A DNA stretch of 64,000 bases from Pseudoalteromonas sp. N1230-9 (GCF_032716425.1 NZ_CP090419.1:2916001-2980000), one strand, 5' to 3'; shown: positions 9,017-18,613, counted from the first letter of the stretch. Program-made: numbers and translations. The notes: a model not told the origin generated them from the letters alone.

Positions 9017-9373
9017 TTAGCTCAGATCCATTTCTTGAATGATTTCGTGGGCGATTTCCGGCGTGGTACTGACCGGTTTTTCATGTAATTTGGCTTTCAT
9101 TTGCCCTTTTCGATGTTTAAGTGATGCATCGAGTTTTTTAGCCGCGCTTGCGATAGCCGGATACATCACGTCATCTTCTCCTTTAACCGATAAACGCGTA
9201 CCTTCATAAGTGGTACTGATCTCAGCTTGATACTTGTGATGTTCTTTTGAAAGAATAATATCGAGTGATATTAATGATGGAAAATGGCTAGCAATTTTCG
9301 AGAATTTCTCGTTGATGTGAGCTCTAACAGCCTCAGTAACGTCAACATGATGACCAGAAATATTAATCTTCAT
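9017..9373 (-). CDS. hpf: ribosome hibernation promoting factor, HPF/RaiA family
   Basis: A 118-residue HPF/YfiA-family protein: N-terminal MKINISGHHVDVTEAVRAHI, then the beta-strand-rich middle with GEDDVMYPAIASAAKKLD, and a basic helix ending in HRKGQMKAKLHEK. Members bind the 30S decoding site and inactivate or dimerise ribosomes in stationary phase. The length fits short HPF/RaiA rather than the long form. It is monocistronic with an AAGGAT ribosome site and its own terminator, and is not in the rpoN-ptsN cluster where E. coli hpf lies, so raiA would be an equally fair symbol. Confidence 0.9.
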   Translation of the reverse strand: MKINISGHHVDVTEAVRAHINEKFSKIASHFPSLISLDIILSKEHHKYQAEISTTYEGTRLSVKGEDDVMYPAIASAAKKLDASLKHRKGQMKAKLHEKPVSTTPEIAHEIIQEMDLS

Positions 9374-9507
9374 AGGGTATCCTTTTTTCTTGTTACCTCA
9401 CAGTTAGTATTGGGGGCGAATTGAATTAACACAAGCGAAAATTACAGATAATTAGTAATTGATTGTAACCACAGATGATTTAGATCATGCGTTGCAGATA
9501 AAATATG

Positions 9508-9533
9508 CAAAAGCCCGCATCGCACGGGCTTTT
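9508..9533 (-). terminator. terminator of ppnP
   Basis: Stem AAAAGCCCG / CGGGCTTTT with a short loop, lying 22-48 bases after the ppnP stop on the minus strand; the stem end supplies the T run. Confidence 0.75.
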
Positions 9534-9555
9534 CACAGAGGTTAACAACTGCTCA

Positions 9556-9867
9556 CTAAGCGTACGAACAACAGTAATCTGCAAACTCACTCACTTTTAC
9601 TAAAAAGGTGACATTCGCATCAACCGTGAATGACTCCCCTGCTTGCATTGTTTGCCATTCGCTCTCATCAGGTAATAGCACTTGCCAACTGCCGCCGTTA
9701 AGTTCCATTAACTCTTTTTTACTCGTAGCAAACTCAAACTCACCCGGTTGCATAAAGCCTAAGGTTTTCGTGCTGCCATCAGCAAATACCACTGTACGGC
9801 TAGACACTTTACCATCAAAATACACATTGGCTTTTTTCAGCACACTTACATTATCAAACTGAGACAT
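9556..9867 (-). CDS. ppnP: pyrimidine/purine nucleoside phosphorylase (DUF1255)
   Basis: A 103-residue single-domain cupin of the PpnP family, which phosphorolyses several nucleosides to base plus ribose-1-phosphate. It starts [20 protein letters not shown] and carries the family segment [17 protein letters not shown] followed by a WQVLLPD segment. ATG 9867 is preferred over an in-frame GTG six bases upstream because an AGGAG site lies five bases before the ATG. The last residues include a Cys-Cys pair. It is monocistronic with its own terminator. Confidence 0.9.
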   Translation of the reverse strand: MSQFDNVSVLKKANVYFDGKVSSRTVVFADGSTKTLGFMQPGEFEFATSKKELMELNGGSWQVLLPDESEWQTMQAGESFTVDANVTFLVKVSEFADYCCSYA

Positions 9868-10101
9868 CCTCACTCCTGTTGTGTTTTGTTATTAAGCTAC
9901 AGACAGTGCCAGTTGTCGGTTTAGCATTCAAGGGGAGCTGAGTGAGAAATAATCAAGTCCGGTTAGCCGTAGTTAGCCATAAGCCGATCTTGCAAGCAAG
10001 GTCGTGCTTTAGCGCGTCAATTGTACGGGAGATTTAAAATGTCGTTTGTGAGTCATAGCGCTCAAAGCAGCGGTGCGTAACATCCGACGGTCCCCTAATT
10101 A

Positions 10102-10410
10102 TTAAGTTATTTCATATCGTTGCTTTAATAGCGGCCTTCTGGATAAAAATCGTTCTATCTCAAACCCAGACCAAGTTTCAATATTTATTCCACGTCTATC
10201 AGAGATTCCATCAAGACGATCAAAAAGTGTAGAGTCAATGTAGCAATTACACATCAAACCATAACCATCCGCTCTATACTGATCTATAACGTCAGATACC
10301 GAGCCTACATTTGAAGTATTAATTGATTTTTCTCGCCCAGATAATTTGCATTGGAATATATATTTCTTTGGCTTCTCTCCAAAAGTAGATTTAGTAAATA
10401 CAACTATAGG
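10102..10410 (-). pseudogene. C-terminal remnant of a restriction-endonuclease-like (Mrr-type) protein
   Basis: An open stretch of 102 codons read on minus, bounded upstream by an in-frame TAA and without a plausible start in its first half. The translation contains KKYIFQCKLSGREKSINTSN; the hydrophobic-QCK pattern resembles the QxK catalytic end of Mrr/PD-(D/E)xK nucleases. The next part, INIETWSGFEIERFL, also fits such proteins. The part expected to carry the first catalytic acid is missing. I read this as a truncated defence-type gene; the family call is by pattern only. The surroundings are AT-rich. Confidence 0.5.
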
Positions 10411-10490
10411 TTATACTAGCGCTAAGTGCCAAGCCAGCTGTTAATTTTGCCAATTAAGTATACAAAATTAAGCAACTTGCTATATGCACG

Positions 10491-10925
10491 CTACTCATTA
10501 AGTCTTCGTTCTTTTTCTGCTTCTGGTAATTTATCCCACAGAATTTCGTAGTAAAACTTTCTAATTAGAGGATAATTAGCCTGAGCAAATTCTTTTACTT
10601 TATCAGGATCAGAATACTTTGTTGATTGATGAAATAACTCGTTAGCCTTTTCCATGAGTTCAAATAACTCTATGAAATCATTTTGGGATAATCTAATGGA
10701 AGGTAAATCATCTAAAATTTCAAATTCAGCGTCTTTTGAATCAAAAATTTCCAACCAAATTGTACAGCCATCACTGTCGCAACACTCAAGCTCAAAAGCT
10801 CCATCATAAACATCCACAATAGTAGCAACATCACCAACGCTGGGAGAGCGTGTACCCATGTGACTTTCATTAAATGTGAACTCTCGATTCAACTTTTTAA
10901 TTCTAACAATTGAATACTGTTTCAT
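10491..10925 (-). CDS. hypothetical protein with SH3-like N-terminus
   Basis: A 144-residue protein with an N-terminal beta-rich part (about 1-70) containing GTRSPSVGDVATIVDVY and an IWLEIFD strand, which recalls the small SH3-like DUF4926 fold. The C-terminal half is an acidic helical region (about 80-140). No catalytic motif, signal or membrane segment is seen. It is isolated in AT-rich DNA beside another orphan gene of the same orientation. Small soluble proteins of this kind occur as immunity proteins or cassette genes, but nothing here proves either. Confidence 0.6.
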   Translation of the reverse strand: MKQYSIVRIKKLNREFTFNESHMGTRSPSVGDVATIVDVYDGAFELECCDSDGCTIWLEIFDSKDAEFEILDDLPSIRLSQNDFIELFELMEKANELFHQSTKYSDPDKVKEFAQANYPLIRKFYYEILWDKLPEAEKERRLNE

Positions 10926-11032
10926 CAGTGACCTTAGTGCAATTCACAATTAATGAGCTAAAAAGGGCGAAGCAATAGCCCAACGCTTTTAACTCTATTA
11001 AATTGCTTGTTATATTTTGATACAAAAGGCTT

Positions 11033-11380
11033 TTAGCCTGAAAAAGTTAATGATGAATTAAAACAAAATACTGGTTCTAGATCTATATAAGGTTCAGGAG
11101 CCCAACAAGTGCTTCTAAACTTTTCATAAACATCTCTGAAGGGAGATATGATTAATTCACTTTCATCCATCATTATTTTAGAAAAATCTTTCGATTTGAT
11201 AACAATATAGATATATTCAAATTCGTCACTTTTCTCATAAAATACGGAATCCCAAAAGTAGCCTTTTTGCTCCATTTCACTTTTTGGAAACTCGATGTTT
11301 TCACGCATATAAGTGATTAAAGTATCTAAATCACTTCGAGAATTGGGATTCAACTTGATTTTTAACAGCTTAGATTCCAC
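11033..11380 (-). CDS. hypothetical protein, possibly DUF6176-like
   Basis: A 115-residue protein beginning MESKLLKIKLNPNSRSDLDT with a later GYFWDSVFYEKSDEFEYIYI segment. The alternation of a ferredoxin-like beta strand, helix and a second strand pair resembles DUF6176, recalled with low certainty. It has no signal or membrane segment. Low GC compared with the neighbouring tkt and ppnP genes and the lack of an obvious partner suggest transfer into this site. The stop is followed by a TATAACAAGC stretch discussed as an attC-like candidate. Confidence 0.6.
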   Translation of the reverse strand: MESKLLKIKLNPNSRSDLDTLITYMRENIEFPKSEMEQKGYFWDSVFYEKSDEFEYIYIVIKSKDFSKIMMDESELIISPFRDVYEKFRSTCWAPEPYIDLEPVFCFNSSLTFSG

Positions 11381-11582
11381 TCATACCTCACGAAAAACAT
11401 AAAAGCTTAATAATTAAAATGCGTATAACACCTTTCAACCTTGAATCTCTAAACGCAGTTTCAATTAGTTTAAAATTAAACAACTCTATAAACTTAACCC
11501 TTGATTAATTAGAGCGCAACAAGAGTTCTAGCTTTTTCGCGCGAAATAAATTTCACGCCTACGGCCAAGTAAAAAGCCATAA

Positions 11583-11618
11583 AAAAGCCCGCGCTGTGGT
11601 TATACAGCGCGGGCTTTT
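11583..11618 (-). terminator. terminator of tkt
   Basis: Perfect 14-bp stem AAAAGCCCGCGCTG / CAGCGCGGGCTTTT with an eight-base loop, 19 bases after the tkt stop. Confidence 0.88.
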
Positions 11619-11636
11619 AAGTTTAGCGGTTAAAGC

Positions 11637-13628
11637 TTAGAACAAAGCGTTTGCTTTGTTTACGATGTTTTCAACAGTGAAACCAAAGTGCTTGAATAAC
11701 TCGCCTGCAGGTGCAGACTCACCGAATGTCGTCATACCAACTACTGCGCCATTTAGACCTACGTATTTGTACCAGTAGTCTGCAATGCCCGCTTCAATTG
11801 CTACGCGGCGTGTTACGCTTGCTGGTAGTACGCTTTCTTTATAAGCAGCGTCTTGCTCATCAAATAAATCAGTTGAAGGCATAGAGACCACACGTACTTT
11901 CTTACCTTGTGAACGAAGTTCTGCAGCGGCATCTTGTGCAAGCTGTACTTCAGAACCTGTTGCAATAAGGATAAGCTCTGGCTCACCGTCACAGCTCAGC
12001 ACGTAACCACCTTTTTTCACGTCGCTTAACTGCTGTGCAGTACGCGTTTGTTGCTCAAGGCCTTGACGAGTGAAAATCAGTGATGTTGGGCCGTCTTTAC
12101 GCTCAATCGCTTGTTGCCATGCAATCGCAGACTCAACTTGGTCACATGGGCGCCAATTAACTAGGTTTGGCGTTAAACGCATGCTAGCAATTTGCTCTAC
12201 CGGTTGGTGCGTCGGACCATCTTCACCTAGACCGATTGAATCGTGCGTATAAACGAAGATGCTTGGCTGCTTCATCAATGCGGCCATACGAACTGCGTTA
12301 CGTGCATATTCCATAAACATTAAGAATGTAGCACCGTAAGGAATAAAGCCTTTGTGCAGTGCAATACCGTTCATAATTGCCGACATACCAAATTCACGTA
12401 CACCGTAGAAAATGTAGTTACCACTTGCATCGTTTGCTTCTAAGCCTTTTGAGCCATCCCAAAGTGTTAAGTTAGAACCCGCAAGGTCAGCAGAGCCGCC
12501 CATGAATTCTGGTAATAATGGGCCAAATGCGTTTAATGCATTTTGTGATGCTTTACGTGTTGCTGGGTTTGCTGGGTTTGCTTGTAACTCTTCGATGTAA
12601 GCTTGTGACTTTTCAGCCCAATCAGCTGGTAATTCACCGTTGGTACGACGTTTAAACTCAGCAGCAAGTTCAGGGTGCGCACTTGCGTAAGCGGCAAATT
12701 TTTCGTCCCAGCTTGCTTCTAGTTGCTTACCTTTTTCTTTGCCATCCCACTCGCTGTAAATATCAGCAGGGATTTCAAATGCCTCGCCAGTCCAACCTAA
12801 GAACTCACGAGATGCTTTAATTTCATCTTCACCGAGTGGTGCACCATGGCAGTCATGGCTACCTGATTTATTCGGTGAACCGTAGCCAATCACTGTTTTA
12901 CAACAAATAAGTGATGGTTTATCGGTGATGCTACGCGCTTCTTCGATAGCGGCGCGAATTGCATCAGGGTTGTGCCCATCTACATCGCTAACTACGTGCC
13001 AGCCGTATGCTTTGAAGCGCGCTGGTGTGTCATCGCTGAACCAACCTTCTACTTCACCATCAATTGAGATGCCGTTGTCATCCCAAAACGCAACAAGTTT
13101 ACCTAGGCCTAATGTACCCGCTAATGAACAAGCTTCGTGTGAAATACCTTCCATTAAACAGCCATCGCCCATGAACGCATAGGTGAAGTGGTCAACAATA
13201 TCGTGACCTTCACGGTTAAACTGTGCAGCAAGTGCTTTTTCGGCAATCGCCATACCAACCGCATTTGTGATCCCTTGACCTAATGGGCCCGTAGTGGTCT
13301 CAATACCTGGTGCATACCCATACTCTGGGTGGCCTGGTGTTTTTGAGTGCATTTGACGGAAGTTTTTAATTTCTTCTAACGGCAGATCATAACCACTTAA
13401 ATGTAGAAGAGAATAGATCAGCATTGAACCGTGACCATTTGAAAGAATAAATCGATCGCGGTCTGCCCACTCTGGATTCGTTGGGTTGTGCTTTAGATAA
13501 TCGCGCCATAGTACTTCTGCGATATCTGCCATGCCCATAGGGGCGCCAGGGTGACCAGATTTGGCCTGTTGTACTGCGTCCATTGATAAGACGCGAATAG
13601 CATTTGCAAGTTCTTTGCGTGATGGCAT
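11637..13628 (-). CDS. tkt: transketolase
   Basis: Transketolase moves two-carbon ketol units between sugar phosphates in the pentose phosphate pathway, using thiamine diphosphate and a divalent metal. The 663-residue length is standard. The N-terminal pyrophosphate domain has [17 protein letters not shown] near residue 25 and the [13 protein letters not shown] motif near 155 with its downstream Asn ([10 protein letters not shown]). The central domain has [16 protein letters not shown] and [19 protein letters not shown] motifs near 410 and 470. A GGAG ribosome site precedes the ATG. It is divergent from metK across 266 bases. Confidence 0.97.
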   Translation of the reverse strand: MPSRKELANAIRVLSMDAVQQAKSGHPGAPMGMADIAEVLWRDYLKHNPTNPEWADRDRFILSNGHGSMLIYSLLHLSGYDLPLEEIKNFRQMHSKTPGHPEYGYAPGIETTTGPLGQGITNAVGMAIAEKALAAQFNREGHDIVDHFTYAFMGDGCLMEGISHEACSLAGTLGLGKLVAFWDDNGISIDGEVEGWFSDDTPARFKAYGWHVVSDVDGHNPDAIRAAIEEARSITDKPSLICCKTVIGYGSPNKSGSHDCHGAPLGEDEIKASREFLGWTGEAFEIPADIYSEWDGKEKGKQLEASWDEKFAAYASAHPELAAEFKRRTNGELPADWAEKSQAYIEELQANPANPATRKASQNALNAFGPLLPEFMGGSADLAGSNLTLWDGSKGLEANDASGNYIFYGVREFGMSAIMNGIALHKGFIPYGATFLMFMEYARNAVRMAALMKQPSIFVYTHDSIGLGEDGPTHQPVEQIASMRLTPNLVNWRPCDQVESAIAWQQAIERKDGPTSLIFTRQGLEQQTRTAQQLSDVKKGGYVLSCDGEPELILIATGSEVQLAQDAAAELRSQGKKVRVVSMPSTDLFDEQDAAYKESVLPASVTRRVAIEAGIADYWYKYVGLNGAVVGMTTFGESAPAGELFKHFGFTVENIVNKANALF

Positions 13629-13776
13629 GAATTCTCCTACCTTTATGTATTTGCGCTGGTTGTGTGTAAGGCACCATTCTTACTTAATGTAAGGGTACAG
13701 TGCAATTAAAAATCCGTATTAAATGCACCTATTATTACTGTTTATTAAGAACGAAATGTTATTAGTAATTTTAAAT

Positions 13777-13792
13777 AGACGTCTAGGCGTAA
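13777..13792. promoter_or_regulatory. tandem MetJ boxes (operator of metK)
   Basis: AGACGTCT (13777-13784) is an exact copy of the E. coli met-box consensus and is followed immediately by AGGCGTAA, a 5-of-8 second copy. MetJ binds tandem eight-base boxes cooperatively with S-adenosylmethionine as corepressor. The site is 103 bases before the metK start. An AT-rich stretch with GATAAAAT (about 13818-13826) downstream is a candidate -10 region. Confidence 0.75.
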
Positions 13793-13894
13793 AATTACTA
13801 TGCAAACATATTTGTTTTAGATAAAATACGCCCCTTAATTTTTTAGCGCTATTACCGACGTATGTGAAGCGCAATATTTGTGAGCAGAAATACA

Positions 13895-15046
13895 ATGGCA
13901 AAACATTTATTTACTTCTGAATCAGTTTCTGAAGGTCATCCGGATAAAATCGCGGACCAAATCTCTGACGCGGTTCTAGATGCTATTTTAGAGCAAGATT
14001 CTCATGCCCGTGTTGCATGTGAGACTTACGTTAAAACCGGTATGGTGATGGTGGGTGGTGAAATCACGACTAGCGCTTGGGTTGATATCGAAGAAATCAC
14101 ACGTAAAACAGTACGTGAAATCGGTTACACACACTCAGATATGGGATTCGATGCTGACTCGTGTGCAATCCTAAACACAATCGGTAAACAATCTCCAGAT
14201 ATCAACCAAGGTGTTGACCGTGCTCGCCCTGAAGAGCAAGGCGCTGGTGACCAAGGTTTAATGTTTGGTTATGCATGTAACGAAACTGACGTGTTAATGC
14301 CTGCACCTATCACGTATTCACACCGTTTAGTTCAGCGCCAGGCTGAAGTTCGTAAAAGCGGTGAGCTTAACTGGTTACGCCCAGATGCAAAATCTCAAGT
14401 AACGTTTGCATACGAAAATGGCAAGCCTGTTGGTATTGATGCTGTTGTTCTTTCAACTCAACACTGTGATTCAATCTCACAAAACGACTTAGTTGAAGCA
14501 GTAATGGAAACGATCATCAAGCCAGTTCTTCCTGCTGAGCTTATCTCAAGCGCGACTAAGTTTTTCATCAACCCAACTGGCCGTTTCGTAATCGGTGGCC
14601 CAATGGGTGACTGTGGTCTGACAGGTCGTAAAATCATCGTTGATACATACGGTGGTATGGCTCGTCACGGTGGTGGTGCTTTCTCTGGTAAAGATCCATC
14701 AAAAGTTGACCGCTCAGCTGCATACGCTGCACGTTACGTTGCTAAAAACGTAGTTGCTGCTGGCCTTGCTGACAAGTGTGAACTACAAGTTTCTTACGCT
14801 ATCGGTGTTGCAGAGCCAACATCTATCAGCATCGAGACATTTGGTACAGGTAAATTAGAAGAAGCGCGTCTAATCGAATTAGTACGTGAGCACTTCGACC
14901 TTCGCCCATATGGCTTAATCCAAATGCTTGACCTTGAGCGTCCTATTTATCAACCGACAGCGGCTTACGGTCACTTCGGTCGTGAAGAGTTCCCTTGGGA
15001 GCGCACAGACAAAGCAGACGCACTTCGCGCAGCTGCTGGTCTGTAA
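13895..15046 (+). CDS. metK: S-adenosylmethionine synthetase
   Basis: MetK makes S-adenosylmethionine from methionine and ATP. The 383-residue protein begins [20 protein letters not shown], has the [15 protein letters not shown] loop near residues 115-130 and the [20 protein letters not shown] phosphate/metal motif near 235-255. I use ATG 13895, not the in-frame GTG at 13880, because the family starts at this Met. It is the only gene of its transcript and ends at a strong hairpin. Upstream met boxes indicate feedback repression by MetJ. Confidence 0.97.
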   Translation: MAKHLFTSESVSEGHPDKIADQISDAVLDAILEQDSHARVACETYVKTGMVMVGGEITTSAWVDIEEITRKTVREIGYTHSDMGFDADSCAILNTIGKQSPDINQGVDRARPEEQGAGDQGLMFGYACNETDVLMPAPITYSHRLVQRQAEVRKSGELNWLRPDAKSQVTFAYENGKPVGIDAVVLSTQHCDSISQNDLVEAVMETIIKPVLPAELISSATKFFINPTGRFVIGGPMGDCGLTGRKIIVDTYGGMARHGGGAFSGKDPSKVDRSAAYAARYVAKNVVAAGLADKCELQVSYAIGVAEPTSISIETFGTGKLEEARLIELVREHFDLRPYGLIQMLDLERPIYQPTAAYGHFGREEFPWERTDKADALRAAAGL

Positions 15047-15062
15047 TAGGTTATATAAGATG

Positions 15063-15088
15063 AAAAAGCGCCTTTTGGCGCTTTTTTT
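15063..15088 (+). terminator. terminator of metK
   Basis: Stem AAAAGCGCC / GGCGCTTTT with a tiny loop followed by a T7 run, directly after metK; the A-rich left side could also serve the converging dgkA gene. Confidence 0.88.
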
Positions 15089-15090
15089 GT

Positions 15091-15495
15091 TTAAAACTGC
15101 ATCATTATCTTTTCATAAATTGCCACTGCCCAAACCAGTAGCAAAATAATTAATGCCAACGTCACTGCCGCTGAGGCCATATCTTTAGCTCGCCCCGACA
15201 ATACATGGTACTCAATACCGACTCTATCAGTCAGCGCCTCTATTGCTGAGTTGAGTAGCTCAACTATCAACAATAATAAGTAAGGAATAAATAGCATCAG
15301 CCAATGGCTTAATGATTGGGCAAGCAACACTGATAACGGAAATAATACCAGGCCTAAATAGGTTTCAGTGCGAAATGCAGATTCTTCTTTAAATGCAGCT
15401 TTAAAGCCTTTGATTGAGCATTTGGTGGCTTTTAAAACACGCCCTACCCCAATACCATTTGGTTTGTTCACCAAGGGAATTTTTGGCTCTTTCAT
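15091..15495 (-). CDS. dgkA: diacylglycerol kinase
   Basis: A small integral inner-membrane kinase of 134 residues that phosphorylates diacylglycerol for reuse in phospholipid synthesis. Diagnostic motifs are EESAFRTE near residue 45, the ELLNSAIEALTDRVG helix near 85 with catalytic Glu and Asn, and the AKDMASAAV segment near 110. Three membrane helices are visible. ATG 15495 is chosen because AGGA lies six bases upstream; an extension to 15549 would overlap the START gene. It converges on metK. Confidence 0.93.
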   Translation of the reverse strand: MKEPKIPLVNKPNGIGVGRVLKATKCSIKGFKAAFKEESAFRTETYLGLVLFPLSVLLAQSLSHWLMLFIPYLLLLIVELLNSAIEALTDRVGIEYHVLSGRAKDMASAAVTLALIILLLVWAVAIYEKIMMQF

Positions 15496-15538
15496 TTTCT
15501 TCCTACGACTAAATAGACTAATAAAAGGTATTATGCCT

Positions 15539-16186
15539 TCAAGAAGCACACTTCCCAGGCACGCTTGGTGTGTTTAGGCGCGTAAACCTATTATAGCTGA
15601 GCTCCTTACGTAGTGACTGTAAGGTCTCAAACACACTTTTTAATGATACCTTGTTACTCAACCAATGTGGAATAGAACCCGCAGGGTCTGCATAAGCTTG
15701 ATGACTAACCAGTAAGTCATTTTGCTGATGTGTTAAGCGCCAAAAAGCGGTTAAATCTTTAATACGCACTACACCATTTACTGCCGGTTTTGCATGGGGC
15801 TGACTAATAATTTTAAGCTCAGTTTTGTGCTCACTCAGACGGTGGTAACACGAATAGCTAACCAAATCGCGATCTGAAACAGGCCAAGGCGAATTAAAGT
15901 GTGTGTACACAAGCGTTTCAGAAGGGCTTAAACGCTCCATTAAGGTGACACTTTTCACATTTTCGAGCCAATCAGGCGCATTGTCAGTATCGCTCAATAG
16001 CACCATAAAGTCATGGGCTTTCGCATTTTTTACCAGCACCGAGGCACTTATTTCTATAATACCGTTTTGATGCGTTTTGTAAGTGACGCTTATGCCATCT
16101 TGCTGTTTGTAAGTTTGCCATTCGGTTGAGTTAGCAAATGCCGATATACTCAACATCGCTAACCCTATCCATAGGCAAACAGGCAC
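15539..16186 (-). CDS. exported START-domain lipid-binding protein
   Basis: About 215 residues: a hydrophobic signal-like N-terminus ending near SISAFA, then a START-type domain with WQTYKQQDGISVTYKT, the SDTDNAPDWLENVKSV segment and the FNSPWPVSDRDLVSY motif typical of bacterial START proteins. The fold makes a hydrophobic ligand pocket, so lipid or lipid-precursor binding in the envelope is likely. The start is uncertain: GTG 16186 lies just after the upstream stop, while an alternative GTG at 16246 would overlap that gene by 56 bases; neither has a good ribosome site. The neighbour dgkA also acts on lipids. Confidence 0.8.
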   Translation of the reverse strand: MPVCLWIGLAMLSISAFANSTEWQTYKQQDGISVTYKTHQNGIIEISASVLVKNAKAHDFMVLLSDTDNAPDWLENVKSVTLMERLSPSETLVYTHFNSPWPVSDRDLVSYSCYHRLSEHKTELKIISQPHAKPAVNGVVRIKDLTAFWRLTHQQNDLLVSHQAYADPAGSIPHWLSNKVSLKSVFETLQSLRKELSYNRFTRLNTPSVPGKCAS

Positions 16187-16190
16187 AGGC

Positions 16191-17711
16191 TTACAACCAA
16201 TATGGATCAGTATTGAAAGACGCGTGACGGCTTTGCTCCATTGCACTGACCAAAAAGTCAGATTTCTGATCTAACCAAGCCTGAATTTTAGCAAGCTCTT
16301 GATCATCTTGACCTGCGCATAGCTGTTTTAAATAATCAAGTGTACTAAGCTCATAAATACCGTGGGAGATATCTAACCATGGAATTCGAAACTCATTTCT
16401 ATCATCAGTATTAAATAGGGCACCCAAGCAGTTACCACTTAATAGTGAATTTTCAAGGCGAGTTCTAAGTGATAAATAGTCTTTATCTGTAAACACTTGC
16501 TGCTCAGGAATAAGCTCGTGCATATCGTGCCAGTCTTTGGCAAATAAACGCTTAGCGATTTCAGCAACCGGTTTTTCTGCGGCTTGAAACTCCGCTTGGC
16601 CCCATGATTTACGCCACTGTTTTTCAATTAGCCATGTTGTAAGTTGCAACAACAAACGATTGTATCGCTTGCTGTGAAACAGTTCTTGTACATCTTCAAT
16701 ACTTGGCTGTAATTCTTTTAAATCGTTGATGACTTGAGTCAGCTCAGGGGCGCTATTAATCTTTTTGTAATAGGCATGTCGCTTCGAGGTATAGGTTTTT
16801 AGCTGTATAGCATTTTCAACCCAAGCAAGCTCACTTAAAAGCCATTTTAGCTCTACTCGTAATGAGTCCGTATCATCTTTACTGACAATATCATCAAATA
16901 ACCAAAATGCATGACGGATAAGTCGAATACCATCCGTGACTCGCTTTAAGGTTTTTAAGCTTGGTTTAATGAAGTAACACGCTTCATGTTTTTGTACAAA
17001 ACGAATAGCATAGTTAATGCTTGCCACTAATGCTTGTTCTTGTGTCGCGCCACTGTTTAGCGGTACAAAGCCTATCGATTTACTCGCTTTCAAAGGCGTG
17101 TTATCAGCAAGGCGGTAACCACGCGCAGCCTTTGAATAAAGTCCTAAGCGCACATGACTTTCACTGACCAGCTTATCTGCTAAAGCAAATAACTCTTGGC
17201 GGCTACCTTCTAATAACTCAATTTCAAGCTCAGAAATAAGTTCAACCTGACCAGAGGCCGCTATTTCCCCTTTATCTAACACCACTTCGATTTTAGCGCC
17301 GCTATCGGTTTCAATTAACCACGTGCGACGAATAAAGTTAGTGCTAAAAATAGGGTAAAGGTTATCGGCTATCGCATTAACTTGCATTGCGTGAGGCCAG
17401 ATTGACGCATCAAAGGCCAATAAATCAGGACGATTACCTTCAAGAGGCAAGTTATATTCAGGGCGTTGATGCAACCCCCCCACCACTTCACCGGCTAACT
17501 TAATAGTTTGCTCACAGTCGGTATCGCTGCAGCGTGTACGTAAGCCTATATCAAGTGCACGTAACTCACGACTCGGCGTGTCGTAATAGGCATTTTGTAG
17601 GCTGCGTGACGGTTTGTTGGTAACGGTTTTTGCAAATTGGGTAATTAATGCGGGGATCAGTGGAACAACGGCATCTGACACCAAAAACTTCAGTTCTATC
17701 TCAGTATCCAT
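16191..17711 (-). CDS. ygiF: CYTH/CHAD inorganic triphosphatase
   Basis: A protein of 506 residues with an N-terminal CYTH domain (about 1-210) and a C-terminal helical CHAD domain (about 230-500). The CYTH signature ExExK is E4-I-E6-L-K8 when translation starts at ATG 17711, and tunnel Arg/Lys residues follow in GLRTRCS and EQTIKLAGEV. CYTH proteins of this layout hydrolyse inorganic triphosphate; CHAD domains bind polyphosphate. In E. coli ygiF lies next to and divergent from ygiM, and the same holds here with the gene at 17925. It is longer than E. coli YgiF (433 residues). Confidence 0.88.
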   Translation of the reverse strand: MDTEIELKFLVSDAVVPLIPALITQFAKTVTNKPSRSLQNAYYDTPSRELRALDIGLRTRCSDTDCEQTIKLAGEVVGGLHQRPEYNLPLEGNRPDLLAFDASIWPHAMQVNAIADNLYPIFSTNFIRRTWLIETDSGAKIEVVLDKGEIAASGQVELISELEIELLEGSRQELFALADKLVSESHVRLGLYSKAARGYRLADNTPLKASKSIGFVPLNSGATQEQALVASINYAIRFVQKHEACYFIKPSLKTLKRVTDGIRLIRHAFWLFDDIVSKDDTDSLRVELKWLLSELAWVENAIQLKTYTSKRHAYYKKINSAPELTQVINDLKELQPSIEDVQELFHSKRYNRLLLQLTTWLIEKQWRKSWGQAEFQAAEKPVAEIAKRLFAKDWHDMHELIPEQQVFTDKDYLSLRTRLENSLLSGNCLGALFNTDDRNEFRIPWLDISHGIYELSTLDYLKQLCAGQDDQELAKIQAWLDQKSDFLVSAMEQSRHASFNTDPYWL

Positions 17712-17924
17712 TCGCTTTGCGGAGTACATTTAAAATAAATAAGTGGTCAAAATAAACAAAGCAGCTACTTAATGCAAATTTTTTCCTGATTTTTGCGATT
17801 AAGCTCATACACGGATTACAATATCAGCCTTGCTATTAATAGTTGAAATCCCTACTATCTCTATACATAAAGAAATTATAAATTTAGCCACTTCTCGGCA
17901 AGATCACATTAACAAGGTAGATTG

Positions 17925-18524
17925 ATGTTAAAACAGTGTATTTTTGGGTTGCTCCTTGCGGCCACCTCTTTTATTAGCTACGCAGAAGAAGCGCCAAGCA
18001 GCAACAACGAAAACACCGCCTACATAGTCGATAACCTGTACACTTTTATGCATTCAGGTCCGAGCAAAAACTACCGTATTTTGGGCTCTGTTGATGCAGG
18101 TACACAAGTAGAATTATTATCAGGTGAAGATAATGGCTACTTTAAAATTCGTGATGATAAAGAGCGTGAAGGTTGGGTAGAAGCAAAGTTCATCACTGAA
18201 AACGCTGGTATTCATCAACAGTTTCAAGCGCTGAATAACGACATGACATTAATGCAAGAGCAGTTACGTCAAGCCGAAATAGAATTACCACAGCTACAAG
18301 AGCAAAACCGCTCTCTTAACGAACAAAACCAAGCCCTGACAGCACAAATCGATAAGCTTAAAAATACTATCGAGTCTGAGCGTAATGCTAAACAAGCAGC
18401 CAGTGCTAAAGAAAAGCGCCAATTACTTACATATGGCGGCGCAATTGCATTTATCGGCTTATTGTTGGGTATTATTTTAACGATTATGTTGTCTCGCCGT
18501 AAACGCTATGACGGCTGGGCTTAG
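17925..18524 (+). CDS. ygiM: TIGR04211-type SH3 domain membrane protein (YgiM-like)
   Basis: A 199-residue envelope protein with a signal peptide (about 1-21), a bacterial SH3 domain (about 30-92, with a GSVDAGTQVELLSGEDNGYF core), a Gln/Glu-rich coiled coil (about 100-160) and a C-terminal membrane segment (about 168-190) ending in RRKRYDGWA. This architecture is that of TIGR04211/YgiM, whose precise function is unknown. ATG 17925 is taken rather than TTG 17922; AAGG lies about ten bases upstream. It is divergent from the CYTH/CHAD gene. Confidence 0.87.
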   Translation: MLKQCIFGLLLAATSFISYAEEAPSSNNENTAYIVDNLYTFMHSGPSKNYRILGSVDAGTQVELLSGEDNGYFKIRDDKEREGWVEAKFITENAGIHQQFQALNNDMTLMQEQLRQAEIELPQLQEQNRSLNEQNQALTAQIDKLKNTIESERNAKQAASAKEKRQLLTYGGAIAFIGLLLGIILTIMLSRRKRYDGWA

Positions 18525-18548
18525 TTCTAAACTTCCCATTTTAGATTA

Positions 18549-18580
18549 AAAAGAAACCCTGCTTAGCAGGGTTTCTTTTT
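18549..18580. terminator. terminator of the ygiM-like gene
   Basis: Perfect 11-bp stem AGAAACCCTGC / GCAGGGTTTCT with the loop TTA and a following T run; flanking A and T runs suggest use in both directions by the converging small gene as well. Confidence 0.85.
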
Positions 18581-18613
18581 TTAGACTTAACCACTTTTAC
18601 TACCAACATTGCT

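Noticed and set aside
10410..10490. Possible attachment site at the right edge of the nuclease remnant
   Set aside because: No direct repeat pair flanking the patch was found by eye, and no integrase or tRNA is present.
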